Part shown: piece after piece, positions 33,111-42,065 of the stretch
Layout: every line of letters begins with the position of its first letter
Numbering within the stretch: position 1 is the first letter of the stretch
Assembly (NCBI RefSeq): GCF_007066085.1
Contig: NZ_CP041405.1
Span: 2,046,001-2,110,000, forward strand
Reading direction: 5' to 3'
DNA: 64,000 nucleotides
Origin: Paenibacillus thiaminolyticus
GTDB taxonomy: Bacteria > Bacillota > Bacilli > Paenibacillales > Paenibacillaceae
Made by a program: the position numbers and the translations under genes
Notes under the pieces: model-generated
Seen by the model: only the letters and a program-made list of their open reading frames with translations
Database searches by the model: none
What the model was told of the DNA's origin: nothing

Positions 33111-34016
33111 TTATTCGGCTCCTTCCTCCAGCGCCTTTCGAATATGCCCTGCATGCTTTTCTAAATATTTACTGGCTTCCTCATAAGTTACTTGTTTCTT
33201 GTGCATGACAATCGCAGCTTTCACTTCGCCGTTGGCTTGTTCAAAAATCTGTTGTGCTTTCTCTTTGGACAACCCTGTAATCGTTTGAATAATCCCGATC
33301 GCTCGATGACGCAGTTTTTCGTTGCTGACATGAACGTCGACCATTAAATTCTCATACACTTTTCCAAGCTGAATCATCGTACCCGTTGAAATCATATTCA
33401 ACACCATTTTATGTGCCGTTGCTGCTTTCATCCTTGTCGAACCGGTTAACACCTCGGGACCTGTCTCTGTCTCAATCCGGATATTTGCTGTATCACCAGC
33501 GATTGAATTCGAATTGGCTGTCAGCGCAATCGTTAAGGCCCCAATTTCATTGGCATACGCAAGAGCTGCCAACACATAAGGGGTTCTGCCGCTTGCTGTA
33601 ATGCCAATCACGCTATCCTCCGGCTTGAGATCGATTTGTTTCAAATCTTCTACGGCAGCATCTTCACAGTCTTCCGCTCCTTCCCCGGCTCGAACAAATG
33701 CATTCTTCCCTCCGGCAATAATACCGATGACCTCATCATAAGAAGCGCTAAAGGTTGGAGGACATTCAACGGAATCAATAATTCCCAGTCTTCCGCTTGT
33801 TCCCGCTCCAATATAGATTAGGCGGCCGCCTTTTTTTCTTCGTTTCACGATTTCCTCTATGGCCATAGCGATATTTCCCAGCTCTTTCTCAACAGATAAA
33901 GCCACTTTTTTATCTTCTTCATTGATTAACTTGACGATTTCAATGGGATGTAAAGAATCCAGATTCATCGTTTTTTCATTTCGCATTTCCGTACATAATC
34001 GATCAAGATGTGTCAA
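33111..34016 (-). CDS. murQ: N-acetylmuramic acid 6-phosphate etherase
   Basis: A 301-residue SIS-domain enzyme that removes the D-lactyl ether from MurNAc-6-phosphate to give GlcNAc-6-phosphate. Family motifs are YIGAGTSGRLGIIDSVECPP, AGGKNAFVRAGEGAEDCEDA (both holding catalytic Glu residues), VIGITASGRTPYVLAAL and TGSTRMKAATAHKMVLNM. The C-terminal UBA-like helical region is present. The start is TTG at 34016 with GGGAGGG upstream; an ATG at residue 11 is a weaker alternative. It is first in the murQRP operon. No nagZ or amiE is adjacent, unlike in Bacillus subtilis. Confidence 0.93.
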   Translation of the reverse strand: MTHLDRLCTEMRNEKTMNLDSLHPIEIVKLINEEDKKVALSVEKELGNIAMAIEEIVKRRKKGGRLIYIGAGTSGRLGIIDSVECPPTFSASYDEVIGIIAGGKNAFVRAGEGAEDCEDAAVEDLKQIDLKPEDSVIGITASGRTPYVLAALAYANEIGALTIALTANSNSIAGDTANIRIETETGPEVLTGSTRMKAATAHKMVLNMISTGTMIQLGKVYENLMVDVHVSNEKLRHRAIGIIQTITGLSKEKAQQIFEQANGEVKAAIVMHKKQVTYEEASKYLEKHAGHIRKALEEGAE

Positions 34017-34035
34017 AATTTCACCCTCCCAGCGC

Positions 34036-34099
34036 GGAAATAATATTTCGTGTTTAATTAATATTTCCGTTATTACGTTTAATAAGGAAATAATAATTC
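34036..34099. promoter_or_regulatory. Candidate MurR operators
   Basis: GGAAATAATATTTC (34036-34049) and GGAAATAATAATTC (34086-34099) are direct copies 50 bp apart, with an inverted ATATTTCC (34061-34068) between them. The second copy overlaps the -10 of the mur promoter. Confidence 0.55.
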
Positions 34100-34118
34100 A
34101 TAAACATTTAAATGTCAA
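34090..34118 (-). promoter_or_regulatory. Promoter of the murQRP operon
   Basis: Minus strand TTGACA (34113-34118) and TATTAT (34090-34095) are separated by 17 bp. Confidence 0.7.
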
Positions 34119-34400
34119 CAAGATATTCCTTCCCTATAGTCCCACTTCCCCGTAGCGCGCCTAATTCCTCGCTTTTCCTTTCCATCAGGCATAAGACATA
34201 AATCGACAAAAAATCCTGAAAGTTCAGGATGATCGAGGGATTGATTCGACAAAAGCGCTGCTTCATCTATCCGGCCTGGTACTATGGGAATCTCTCAAAA
34301 TGGTTTCATATGTTTATATGAAATCAGACTAATGATCGATAGAATTAAATCGCTTATATCTTTACACTAGTGTCAATACCTAACAAAGGAGTTGACACCA
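34119..34400. other. Divergent region between mur operon and LPMO gene
   Basis: AT-rich DNA with an 18-bp dyad at 34213-34230 (ATCCTGAA-AG-TTCAGGAT) whose minus strand reading is followed by TTTTTTG. No gene ends there, so it is more likely an operator or a relic terminator. The LPMO ribosome binding site AAAGGAG lies at the right end. Confidence 0.4.
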
Positions 34401-35651
34401 ATGGCAAGACAAATCGGCAGCACTCTGCTGTCCAAAGTATCCCCGCTGTTCACCGCATTCGGGCTTATCGTGCTCGGACTGGCTGCAAGCGCCATCTTCG
34501 CGGACAGCGCATCGGCCCACGGCTACATCGAATCTCCGGCCAGCCGTGCCTATCAGTGCAAGCTGGGCATGAACACCAATTGCGGACAGGTTCAGTATGA
34601 ACCGCAAAGTGTGGAAGCCAAAGGCAACTTCCCGGTAAGCGGACCGGCGGACGGCCATATTGCCGGCGGCGGCATCTTCGCCCCGCTGGATGAGCAGTCG
34701 GCCGATCGGTGGAACAAGGTCAAAATGCAAGGCGGAACGAATACGTTCCAATGGCATCTGACCGCACCGCATGCGACATCGGAATGGAAATACTATATTA
34801 CGAAAAAAGACTGGGATCCGAATAAACCGCTCACTCGCGCGGATCTGGATCCGGTACCGTTCTGCACGATTCAGGACGGCGGCAAAAAACCGCCGGCAAC
34901 CGTCACGCATGAATGCAGCGTGCCGACTGATCGCAGCGGCTATCATCTGATTCTCGGCGTCTGGGAGATCGCGGACACCGGCAATGCGTTCTATCAAGTG
35001 ATTGACGTCGATCTGGTCAATGACGGTTCGGAAATCGAGCTGCCGGCAGCGCCGGGCCAGCTCGCGGCTTCAGCGCGGACCGAGACGTCGATTACACTGT
35101 CCTGGACCTCTTCTTCTTCGGTGAACGGAATAAAGGCATATGAAGTATTCCGTAACGGCGCTTCTGTGGGACAGACGACCGGAACATCGTATCGCGATGC
35201 CGGACTGACTCCGGATACAACCTATACGTATACCGTTCGGGCCATCGATCGGGCCGGCAATCTCTCCCCATTGTCTGCGCCGCTCGTTGCTGCGACGCTG
35301 CCGCAGGACAATAACGGCGGAGGCAGTGAAGGCGGGAACGGCGGGGAAGAAGGCGGCACCGAGCCTCCACAGACCGGCGATACGACCTGGAAGTCCGACG
35401 CTATCTACACCCGCGGCGACCGCGTACTCTACGATGGCTTGGAATACGAAGCCCAATATTGGACGCAGAACAATCGGCCTGACGTATCGGAGGCGTGGAA
35501 GCTGGTCAGCAACGTCATCCTCGATTGGAGCAAGGATAGAGCCTACACCGGCGGAGACAAGGTGAAGCATAACGGCGCTGTCTACCAGGCACGCTGGTGG
35601 ACCCGCGGCGAGGAGCCGGGCGGCGCCGATGTGTGGCAGGCGGTGAAGTAG
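34401..35651 (+). CDS. AA10 lytic polysaccharide monooxygenase with FN3 and two CBM5/12 modules
   Basis: A 416-residue secreted copper enzyme that oxidatively cleaves chitin. The signal peptide ends SASA before His40, which becomes the N-terminal ligand of the His-brace; the second ligand is His124 in [12 protein letters not shown]. The AA10 domain runs to about residue 212, then an FN3 module ([20 protein letters not shown]), a Gly/Glu linker, and two C-terminal CBM5/12 chitin-binding modules (Trp-rich [20 protein letters not shown] and [20 protein letters not shown]). The start at 34401 follows AAAGGAG; the frame's earlier TTG has none. It lies near a GH20 gene, which fits chitin use. Confidence 0.93.
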   Translation: MARQIGSTLLSKVSPLFTAFGLIVLGLAASAIFADSASAHGYIESPASRAYQCKLGMNTNCGQVQYEPQSVEAKGNFPVSGPADGHIAGGGIFAPLDEQSADRWNKVKMQGGTNTFQWHLTAPHATSEWKYYITKKDWDPNKPLTRADLDPVPFCTIQDGGKKPPATVTHECSVPTDRSGYHLILGVWEIADTGNAFYQVIDVDLVNDGSEIELPAAPGQLAASARTETSITLSWTSSSSVNGIKAYEVFRNGASVGQTTGTSYRDAGLTPDTTYTYTVRAIDRAGNLSPLSAPLVAATLPQDNNGGGSEGGNGGEEGGTEPPQTGDTTWKSDAIYTRGDRVLYDGLEYEAQYWTQNNRPDVSEAWKLVSNVILDWSKDRAYTGGDKVKHNGAVYQARWWTRGEEPGGADVWQAVK

Positions 35652-35658
35652 ACATCCA

Positions 35659-35697
35659 GAGAGCCCGTTCAAGGCGATGCTTTGAACGGGCTCTTTT
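35659..35697 (+). terminator. Terminator after the LPMO gene
   Basis: GAGCCCGTTCAA and TTGAACGGGCTC form a 12-bp stem followed by TTTT. Confidence 0.85.
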
Positions 35698-35746
35698 GGC
35701 TTATTGCATGATAAGCGAACATCGCGAGTACCTTGCGCTACACACA

Positions 35747-35775
35747 ACGCCCCGCGAGCAAACCTCGCGGGGCGT
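35747..35775 (-). terminator. Terminator after serC
   Basis: ACGCCCCGCGAG and CTCGCGGGGCGT form a perfect 12-bp stem with a 5-nt loop just past the serC stop. The T-run is poor. Confidence 0.65.
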
Positions 35776-35789
35776 CATTAACGTATAGT

Positions 35790-36884
<1,095 letters not shown>

Positions 36885-36931
36885 CCGTTTCTCCCACCTT
36901 CGTGTTCTTGTCTATCAATATTTTATCGATA

Positions 36932-36960
36932 ATCATAGCAGTAATTGAAGTTCGCTTCAA
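36932..36960 (-). promoter_or_regulatory. Promoter of serC
   Basis: Minus strand TTGAAG (36955-36960) and TATGAT (36932-36937) are separated by 17 bp. Confidence 0.55.
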
Positions 36961-37019
36961 GGAGGTAACGCAAAAAAGTCTGTGCTCATCAGGCATGCTG
37001 CGCCATTAAAAACCCCCGC

Positions 37020-37508
37020 ATCCTTCAGGCTGTTGAGAAAGTCCAAAGGATTATTGGGCACTTTATCAGGACTTGTCTCTCAGAGAAAAATTTTATCTGA
37101 TCGAAGTGCCTGAAAACTGTACAATGAAATGTCTATCCGATAGGCGAAGTCCTCAAAACTGCACGGTTTCTCAAGACACGTTGATTCGGTAGGCAAAATC
37201 CTGCACAAATACAGCAATTCGGTAGGGACGACTTCACCAGAAAGGGAATCTTGTAAAACTGCAGCAATTTCACCCGTTTCTCTTCGACTTAGCTCAAAAG
37301 GGCCTAAAATGATGTAGCTGTGCAGCAATTCCTCGAAATGTGGACTCATTGAGCCGAAATTCCTGTAAAATAGCAGCAATTCCCTCCACACGTGAAAACC
37401 CCAGGAGATTATGATGTCTCCAGAAGGCGCTGACGCTCTGAATGCCAAGTTTCGATTAGGTACTCACCCCTCCGAAAAAAAAAGGGGGTTTCCAACAGCC
37501 TGATCCTT
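37020..37508. mobile_element. Possible MITE-like block with terminal inverted repeats
   Basis: The left end ATCCTTCAGGCTGTTGAGAAA (37020-37040) and, on the other strand, the right end AAGGATCAGGCTGTTGGAAA (37489-37508) share an 11-bp identical core plus GAAA. The 490-bp interval encodes no transposase. No clear target-site duplication was seen. Confidence 0.4.
37105..37400 (-). repeat. Dispersed palindromic repeat, cluster B (about 6 units)
   Basis: On the minus strand successive units carry GGAATTGCTGCTATTTTACA, GGAATTGCTGCACAGCTACA, GAAATTGCTGCAGTTTTACA, GAATTGCTGTATTTGTGCAG, then two weaker copies (CCGTGCAGTTTTGAGG and TTGTACAGTTTTCAGG). Confidence 0.6.
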
Positions 37509-37546
37509 CCTGGACACGGGGACTGTACGGCCGTTCACTCGGCCTA

Positions 37547-40500
37547 TTATTGCATCTGAGCGCGCTGCAGCAGATCCTGCATCGGGCGAAGATCGCGCGT
37601 CGCGTCATAAGGATAGCGGTTCAACACTTGCAGCAGCAGCTCGCGCAGGCGCTCCGGCTTCTTCAAGCGCGGGAGCAATTGCTCCATCAGGCCGATGAGC
37701 CGCTTATATTCCTGGATATGATCCGGCGCGTACACCTCGAACTCGTAGATGGAGTATCCGAAGACCGTCGCCCGCTTCACGCCCTGGAATTTGACATAGC
37801 GCGCCGTCTTCGTATCGAAGGTCACGATGTCCAATTTCCCTTGGGACGTAATTACTCCTCCATCGCCGGATACATTCGTCCAGTTCTTTTGGTCATCGGA
37901 GACGAGAAGCTGATACTTCTCCGCGCCCGCCTGCCACTTAATAATGACTTTATTGATCTCTGTCGGCTGGCCCAAGTCTACAAGGAGCCAGGCGTCATCC
38001 ACATAGGCACTGGACCATCTGGAGTTGATCGAGACGACTCCGTCTACCGCCATATCTGCCGAATAATACGGGAACTCGGTTGCGGAGGACTCGGCCGCTT
38101 GATGGAGCGCCTTATTGTCCGCATAGAGCAGCTCAATCGGCTTATTGTACATCATGACATTGTCAAGCACCCCCCGGAACGCATTCGTCTCGCTGCCAAT
38201 GCGAAGCGCCGGGAGCACGAGCGTATGCAGACGAGGGTACGCATTCTCAAGCCGCTCCACGTACTCATCCACATTGACGAACAGCGTTACGCCCTTATTG
38301 TCGCCTTTCAGTAAAATATGTGTCCACTTGTCTTCCGGCACAACATAATCGAACGTGCTGTCATAATGCTCCTTCGTGAACCCGAGCTTGCCTGTCTTGC
38401 CCTGCTTGAGCTTCAGCGTTCCGGCCGGAGACTCCATCAGGATCGCATCATCCGGGTTCCCCCGATCCGGCCTCACCCACATCGAGAGCGTCCAGCCGAA
38501 CCCCAAAGCTTCTATCGGCGTTTCGATATAGCTGGTTCCGCCCTTCAAGCGCACTCCCTGCTCGTATTTCCCTTCCGCCACCTCCACATTGACCCCTTTC
38601 CCGTCGAAGCCGTTGCCCGAACTGTCCTTGAACTGGTCCTCGAACAGGTATTGAATAACCTGGTTCTCCCCGTTATCGACCTGAAGCTTGTGGGACAAAT
38701 TCGCCTTCGGCGCGTCCCCGATCGCCTCCGCCCGCTTCATATAGCGATCGAAAGATCGGTCGTCCCGCGTGCCGGTCCACATTTTCTCCGCGACGACCTG
38801 GATTCCGGGCAGCATCCGCTCATGCGAGTCGTCCATCGACAGCCCGTTGGCGTCCGACACATCGTTCCACAAGGCGAACATCCCGCCCTTGACCTGCGGA
38901 TGCCCGAACGGCAGCGTCGTATTCTCCCACTTGATCGGCTCCCATTCATTGTATAGGAACTGGGAATTCAAATAGTCTCCATATAGGGTAGGCACGATAT
39001 ACATATAAATATTTTGGACGTTCAGCACGTCATATCCGAGATCGGCCGCCTGCTGCGGCGCCCCGTACGGCTCATACCAGATATCCATCGTCGCTTCATT
39101 GCTGATCGGCGTCGTCCCGTTGTATTGCGTCAATCCGCCCCATAGATGCGGGTGCTTGCCTTTGTCGTTGATATGCTTAACAAGCGTATCCATGTACCAA
39201 CGGAAGCGCTCCACATCCGGGCCCCAATATTCATCAGTGCCGATATGCACTTCCGGACCGACGAAGGTCGGATCGCTTCCATCCAAATATTCGTTGAACA
39301 GATTTTTCACGAACTCCACGGTTTCCGGCTTGGAAATGTCGAGGGCGTGATCATTCCCCAGCCCGGGATTATAGGAAGTGAAGGCGCGGGAATGCCCGGG
39401 CGTGTCAATCTCCGGGATGACGTTGACTCCGTAATCCATGCCCAGAAGCTGGAGCTCCTTGAATTCCTGCTTCGTATAATGCCCGTTCGGGCTGGCCAAT
39501 CCTGGATACGTAGTGCTTTCCAGCCGGTACGCCGCCCTCGTTCCGTCCGCGAACGGGGTGCCGACATCATCGTTCAAATGAATTTGGAACATGTTCATTT
39601 TGTACCAGGACAGCAGCTTCACATAGCTTCTCAGGAAATCGATCGTGTAAAATTTGCGCGCCACGTCGATCATGAGGCCCCGCTTCTCATACTTCGGATA
39701 ATCTCTCGCTTCTCCGCGGGGTATCGTTAGGTCGGGATGCTGCTTCAGGATCTGAAGCGCGGTTCTCGTGCCGAAGAACGCCCCTGTCCCCGAAGACGAG
39801 ATGATCGACACGTATTCGCCGGCCTGAAAAAGGTTGCCTTCTTCGCCCAGCCAATCTAACGACGGATCCAGCGACAAGTACAGATCGCCCGTCTGCGGCT
39901 GGCCATACACAATCTCAAGCTCATATCCCGTCAGATCCGCCACATGCTCACGCGTCAGCTCCGCCGCCTTGCACAGCACCGCTTCGTCTTGCGGGCGAAC
40001 GACAATGCGCGACGACGACGTCAACGTATAATTCCCCGACCCGCCATACCATTCCCGTAAGGACGGGATGACATCCGGCTCCGCATTGCGATCCGGGGTC
40101 TGCTTGTATTGACCCGGGACCGTAACCGCAATATTATCCGACAGCACCTTCCGGTTCGGATCGCTCAGATCCTCCACCTGCACAATCACATTCACTTTGG
40201 CATCGACCAATGGCGTGCGGATATGACCTTCGCGATCGATGACCGGCAGCCGATCGCTGCCATACACGCTGGCGCGGTACCCTTCCGGCACTTCGGCCGC
40301 GGACCAATCCAGTTCGGTCTGTCCGGCCTGCACCGTCAACGTCGCCGCGATCCGGTCTGCGATAGATTGCAAGTCATCCAATTGGTACACCTCGAATTCA
40401 TAGAAGGAGTAGCCGTACAGGATGCCTTCGACAGGCGCCCGCTTCACACCCTGGAACTTCACATATCTCGCTTCAAGCGGCGCGAAATCGATAACCTCGG

Positions 40501-41047
40501 TGCCTCCCTTGCATTGGATGATGCCGTCGCCTTCCCTCACATTCGCCCACTGCTCGCCGTCATTCGATACAAGGATCTTGTATGTATCGGCTGGCGTCTG
40601 CCAGCGGATGACAACGCGATCGAGCGCGGTCCGTTCTCCCAGATCGACATAGTACCATTGATCATCCTGCTTGGCGGAAGACCATCTCGTATTGGCCTTC
40701 CCGTCCACGGCCAGATCCGGGGTCAAGTAATCGACCTCATTGCCCGACGAGTAAGCTGGCTTGTTCAGGGCGAGATTCTTCCCGCCGAATGCGGCCGGGA
40801 GCAAGCGATCCTCGCTTTCATCCGGGGAAGGATCATTCGGGAATGCGCTTCCATTTTTATCATAGACGGCCTCCGTCACGCTCTCCCTTTCCGGCTCGGC
40901 GCCGACTGCCTGCGCGTCCGGCCCTTCCGCCGCTACTGTCGCCTGCCCGTTCTGTTGGACGTAGGCATGTGCAGGCGGAATGCCGGGCAGAACGCTCGCC
41001 GTCGCCAATACGATACTAAGCATCCATCCAAGCGCTTTTTTGTTCAT
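37547..41047 (-). CDS. Secreted multidomain GH20 beta-N-acetylhexosaminidase
   Basis: About 1166 residues. A signal peptide (cleavage near PPAHA) is followed by an F5/8 type C (CBM32-like) module (about 85-225), an Ig-like stretch, a GH20b domain (about 325-455), the GH20 barrel with the catalytic Asp605-Glu606 pair in VHIGTDEYWG, a LamG/concanavalin-like module (about 830-975), a second F5/8C module and a helical tail. It releases terminal GlcNAc/GalNAc from chitin oligomers, glycans or wall fragments outside the cell. The ATG at 41047 was chosen with GGGAGGGAG upstream; ATGs at 41059 and 41074 are alternatives. An unusually perfect SD-like sequence lies further upstream (41116-41128). Confidence 0.9.
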   Translation of the reverse strand: MNKKALGWMLSIVLATASVLPGIPPAHAYVQQNGQATVAAEGPDAQAVGAEPERESVTEAVYDKNGSAFPNDPSPDESEDRLLPAAFGGKNLALNKPAYSSGNEVDYLTPDLAVDGKANTRWSSAKQDDQWYYVDLGERTALDRVVIRWQTPADTYKILVSNDGEQWANVREGDGIIQCKGGTEVIDFAPLEARYVKFQGVKRAPVEGILYGYSFYEFEVYQLDDLQSIADRIAATLTVQAGQTELDWSAAEVPEGYRASVYGSDRLPVIDREGHIRTPLVDAKVNVIVQVEDLSDPNRKVLSDNIAVTVPGQYKQTPDRNAEPDVIPSLREWYGGSGNYTLTSSSRIVVRPQDEAVLCKAAELTREHVADLTGYELEIVYGQPQTGDLYLSLDPSLDWLGEEGNLFQAGEYVSIISSSGTGAFFGTRTALQILKQHPDLTIPRGEARDYPKYEKRGLMIDVARKFYTIDFLRSYVKLLSWYKMNMFQIHLNDDVGTPFADGTRAAYRLESTTYPGLASPNGHYTKQEFKELQLLGMDYGVNVIPEIDTPGHSRAFTSYNPGLGNDHALDISKPETVEFVKNLFNEYLDGSDPTFVGPEVHIGTDEYWGPDVERFRWYMDTLVKHINDKGKHPHLWGGLTQYNGTTPISNEATMDIWYEPYGAPQQAADLGYDVLNVQNIYMYIVPTLYGDYLNSQFLYNEWEPIKWENTTLPFGHPQVKGGMFALWNDVSDANGLSMDDSHERMLPGIQVVAEKMWTGTRDDRSFDRYMKRAEAIGDAPKANLSHKLQVDNGENQVIQYLFEDQFKDSSGNGFDGKGVNVEVAEGKYEQGVRLKGGTSYIETPIEALGFGWTLSMWVRPDRGNPDDAILMESPAGTLKLKQGKTGKLGFTKEHYDSTFDYVVPEDKWTHILLKGDNKGVTLFVNVDEYVERLENAYPRLHTLVLPALRIGSETNAFRGVLDNVMMYNKPIELLYADNKALHQAAESSATEFPYYSADMAVDGVVSINSRWSSAYVDDAWLLVDLGQPTEINKVIIKWQAGAEKYQLLVSDDQKNWTNVSGDGGVITSQGKLDIVTFDTKTARYVKFQGVKRATVFGYSIYEFEVYAPDHIQEYKRLIGLMEQLLPRLKKPERLRELLLQVLNRYPYDATRDLRPMQDLLQRAQMQ

Positions 41048-41080
41048 CGTTTTCTTCATCTCCCTCCCTATCATCGTGGA

Positions 41081-41128
41081 TTATTCCGTATGCGTTAACG
41101 CCATTTTCTACGTTTATCACCTCCTTTT
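41081..41128 (-). promoter_or_regulatory. Strong SD-like sequence and possible mini-ORF in the GH20 leader
   Basis: AAAGGAGGTGAT (41116-41127, minus strand) is a near-perfect complement of the 16S 3' end, but the closest ATG is about 15 bp downstream and opens only 7 codons (41104-41081, MALTHTE). It may be a STAB-SD type mRNA stabiliser or a translated leader. Confidence 0.4.
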
Positions 41129-41276
41129 TTCCAATCCTAACCTGTTCAACATCACGCCGCAACCAAAAATAAGCATAAGTAAAGAGATGTATATTCCTCG
41201 CTCCGTACTGCCGCGTTAGCAGGAGAAGATATCACTTCCGCTATAGTGATTGGCGCTACCACAATCCATGATCAGC

Positions 41277-41319
41277 AAAAAGGCATGGGTGAGAAATACT
41301 ACAACCTTCACCTATGCCC
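41277..41319 (-). terminator. Terminator after the DUF4352-like secreted protein gene
   Basis: GGCATGGGTGA and TCACCTATGCC pair across a 17-nt loop. The minus strand continues TTTTTGC. Confidence 0.65.
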
Positions 41320-41337
41320 CGTGTACCGAACCGCTGC

Positions 41338-42000
41338 TCACAGCGTACGGAACTTCAGCTTTGTACAATCGATTAAGAAATGATAGCTTCTCGTTTCCTT
41401 CGTTCCCTTCAAGGCAAGACGGAACGACAAGTTCGCAATATCCCGATCCTTCAACCCTTGATGGCGCACCCAGCCATGCAGCTCCTTTTGCTGACGAATC
41501 GCCTTGTCCATGAAGTCCGGGTTATCCGCAGCGGCTTCTACCGCTTCAGCTGACTTCCCCTTTACGCCGCTGTTCGCTTCCGCCTTTACTTCATCCAGAC
41601 GTAGCGTAACGGATTCCAGATCCGAATTGTTCTTAATCGTCACCTCGAAGTCGGTGTTCTGCTCCGTAACCCGGATGGAATGAATCGTTACCTCCACATC
41701 GTTCACGGTGTGGGTAAGCGGCAATGACTTGAATTGACGGCCGTCGCTTCCCCCAGAGCGCCGGCCTGGCTGTTCCTTGCCTGGCTTCGCGTCCAGCTTG
41801 ATGCTGCCATCATCAATGCCAACCTGATCGCCCATCGTCCCGGCCAGCTCTTGCGCCGGAAGAATACTCTGCCCCTTCATGGAGGCAGGTTTGTCAGCCA
41901 GCGCCTTTATCCCGGCATTGGCTGTAAACTCCGAGGCAGCGAATCCAATTCCCGAGACAAAGAGAGCTCCGGCAAGGAATCCCATCACCCATTTTCTCAT
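41338..42000 (-). CDS. Secreted or membrane-anchored protein of unknown function
   Basis: A 220-residue protein with an N-terminal signal or anchor (MRKWVMGFLAGALFVSGIGF). A low-complexity linker follows, then a beta-rich region (HTVNDVEVTIHSIRVTEQNT; EVTIKNNSDLESVTLRLDEV) resembling DUF4352-type Ig-like domains, ending with LALKGTKETRSYHFLIDC. The start at 42000 has GGAAGGGG upstream; the frame continues to 42087 across the end of the esterase gene without a ribosome binding site. It is last in the run after two esterases and may share their transcript. Not recognised as a named family. Confidence 0.7.
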   Translation of the reverse strand: MRKWVMGFLAGALFVSGIGFAASEFTANAGIKALADKPASMKGQSILPAQELAGTMGDQVGIDDGSIKLDAKPGKEQPGRRSGGSDGRQFKSLPLTHTVNDVEVTIHSIRVTEQNTDFEVTIKNNSDLESVTLRLDEVKAEANSGVKGKSAEAVEAAADNPDFMDKAIRQQKELHGWVRHQGLKDRDIANLSFRLALKGTKETRSYHFLIDCTKLKFRTL

Positions 42001-42065
42001 GCTATCCCCTTCCTTTCGTCCATTCCATTGATGCGTTCCATTGCGTTCCGTTTCCTTCCCTTCTT

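Larger units (their letters stand above)
36961..37546. other. Intergenic region with palindromic repeats bounded by inverted repeats (cluster B)
   Basis: No credible gene; a 122-codon minus strand frame (37080-37448) is made of the repeats themselves. About six units of the dispersed palindrome lie at 37105-37400, spaced roughly 50-60 bp. The block is flanked by inverted copies of TCAGGCTGTTG(A)GAAA at 37025-37040 and 37489-37503. An A-run (37476-37483) lies next to the right copy. Confidence 0.65.

Noticed and set aside
34213..34230. Terminator upstream of murQ on the minus strand
   Set aside because: The dyad ATCCTGAA-AG-TTCAGGAT plus a T-run looks like a terminator, but its loop is only 2 nt and it lies upstream of the mur promoter, where no minus strand gene ends.
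37080..37448. 122-codon minus strand frame
   Set aside because: It consists of the palindromic repeats and flanking AT-rich DNA, has no ribosome binding site, and looks like no protein family.
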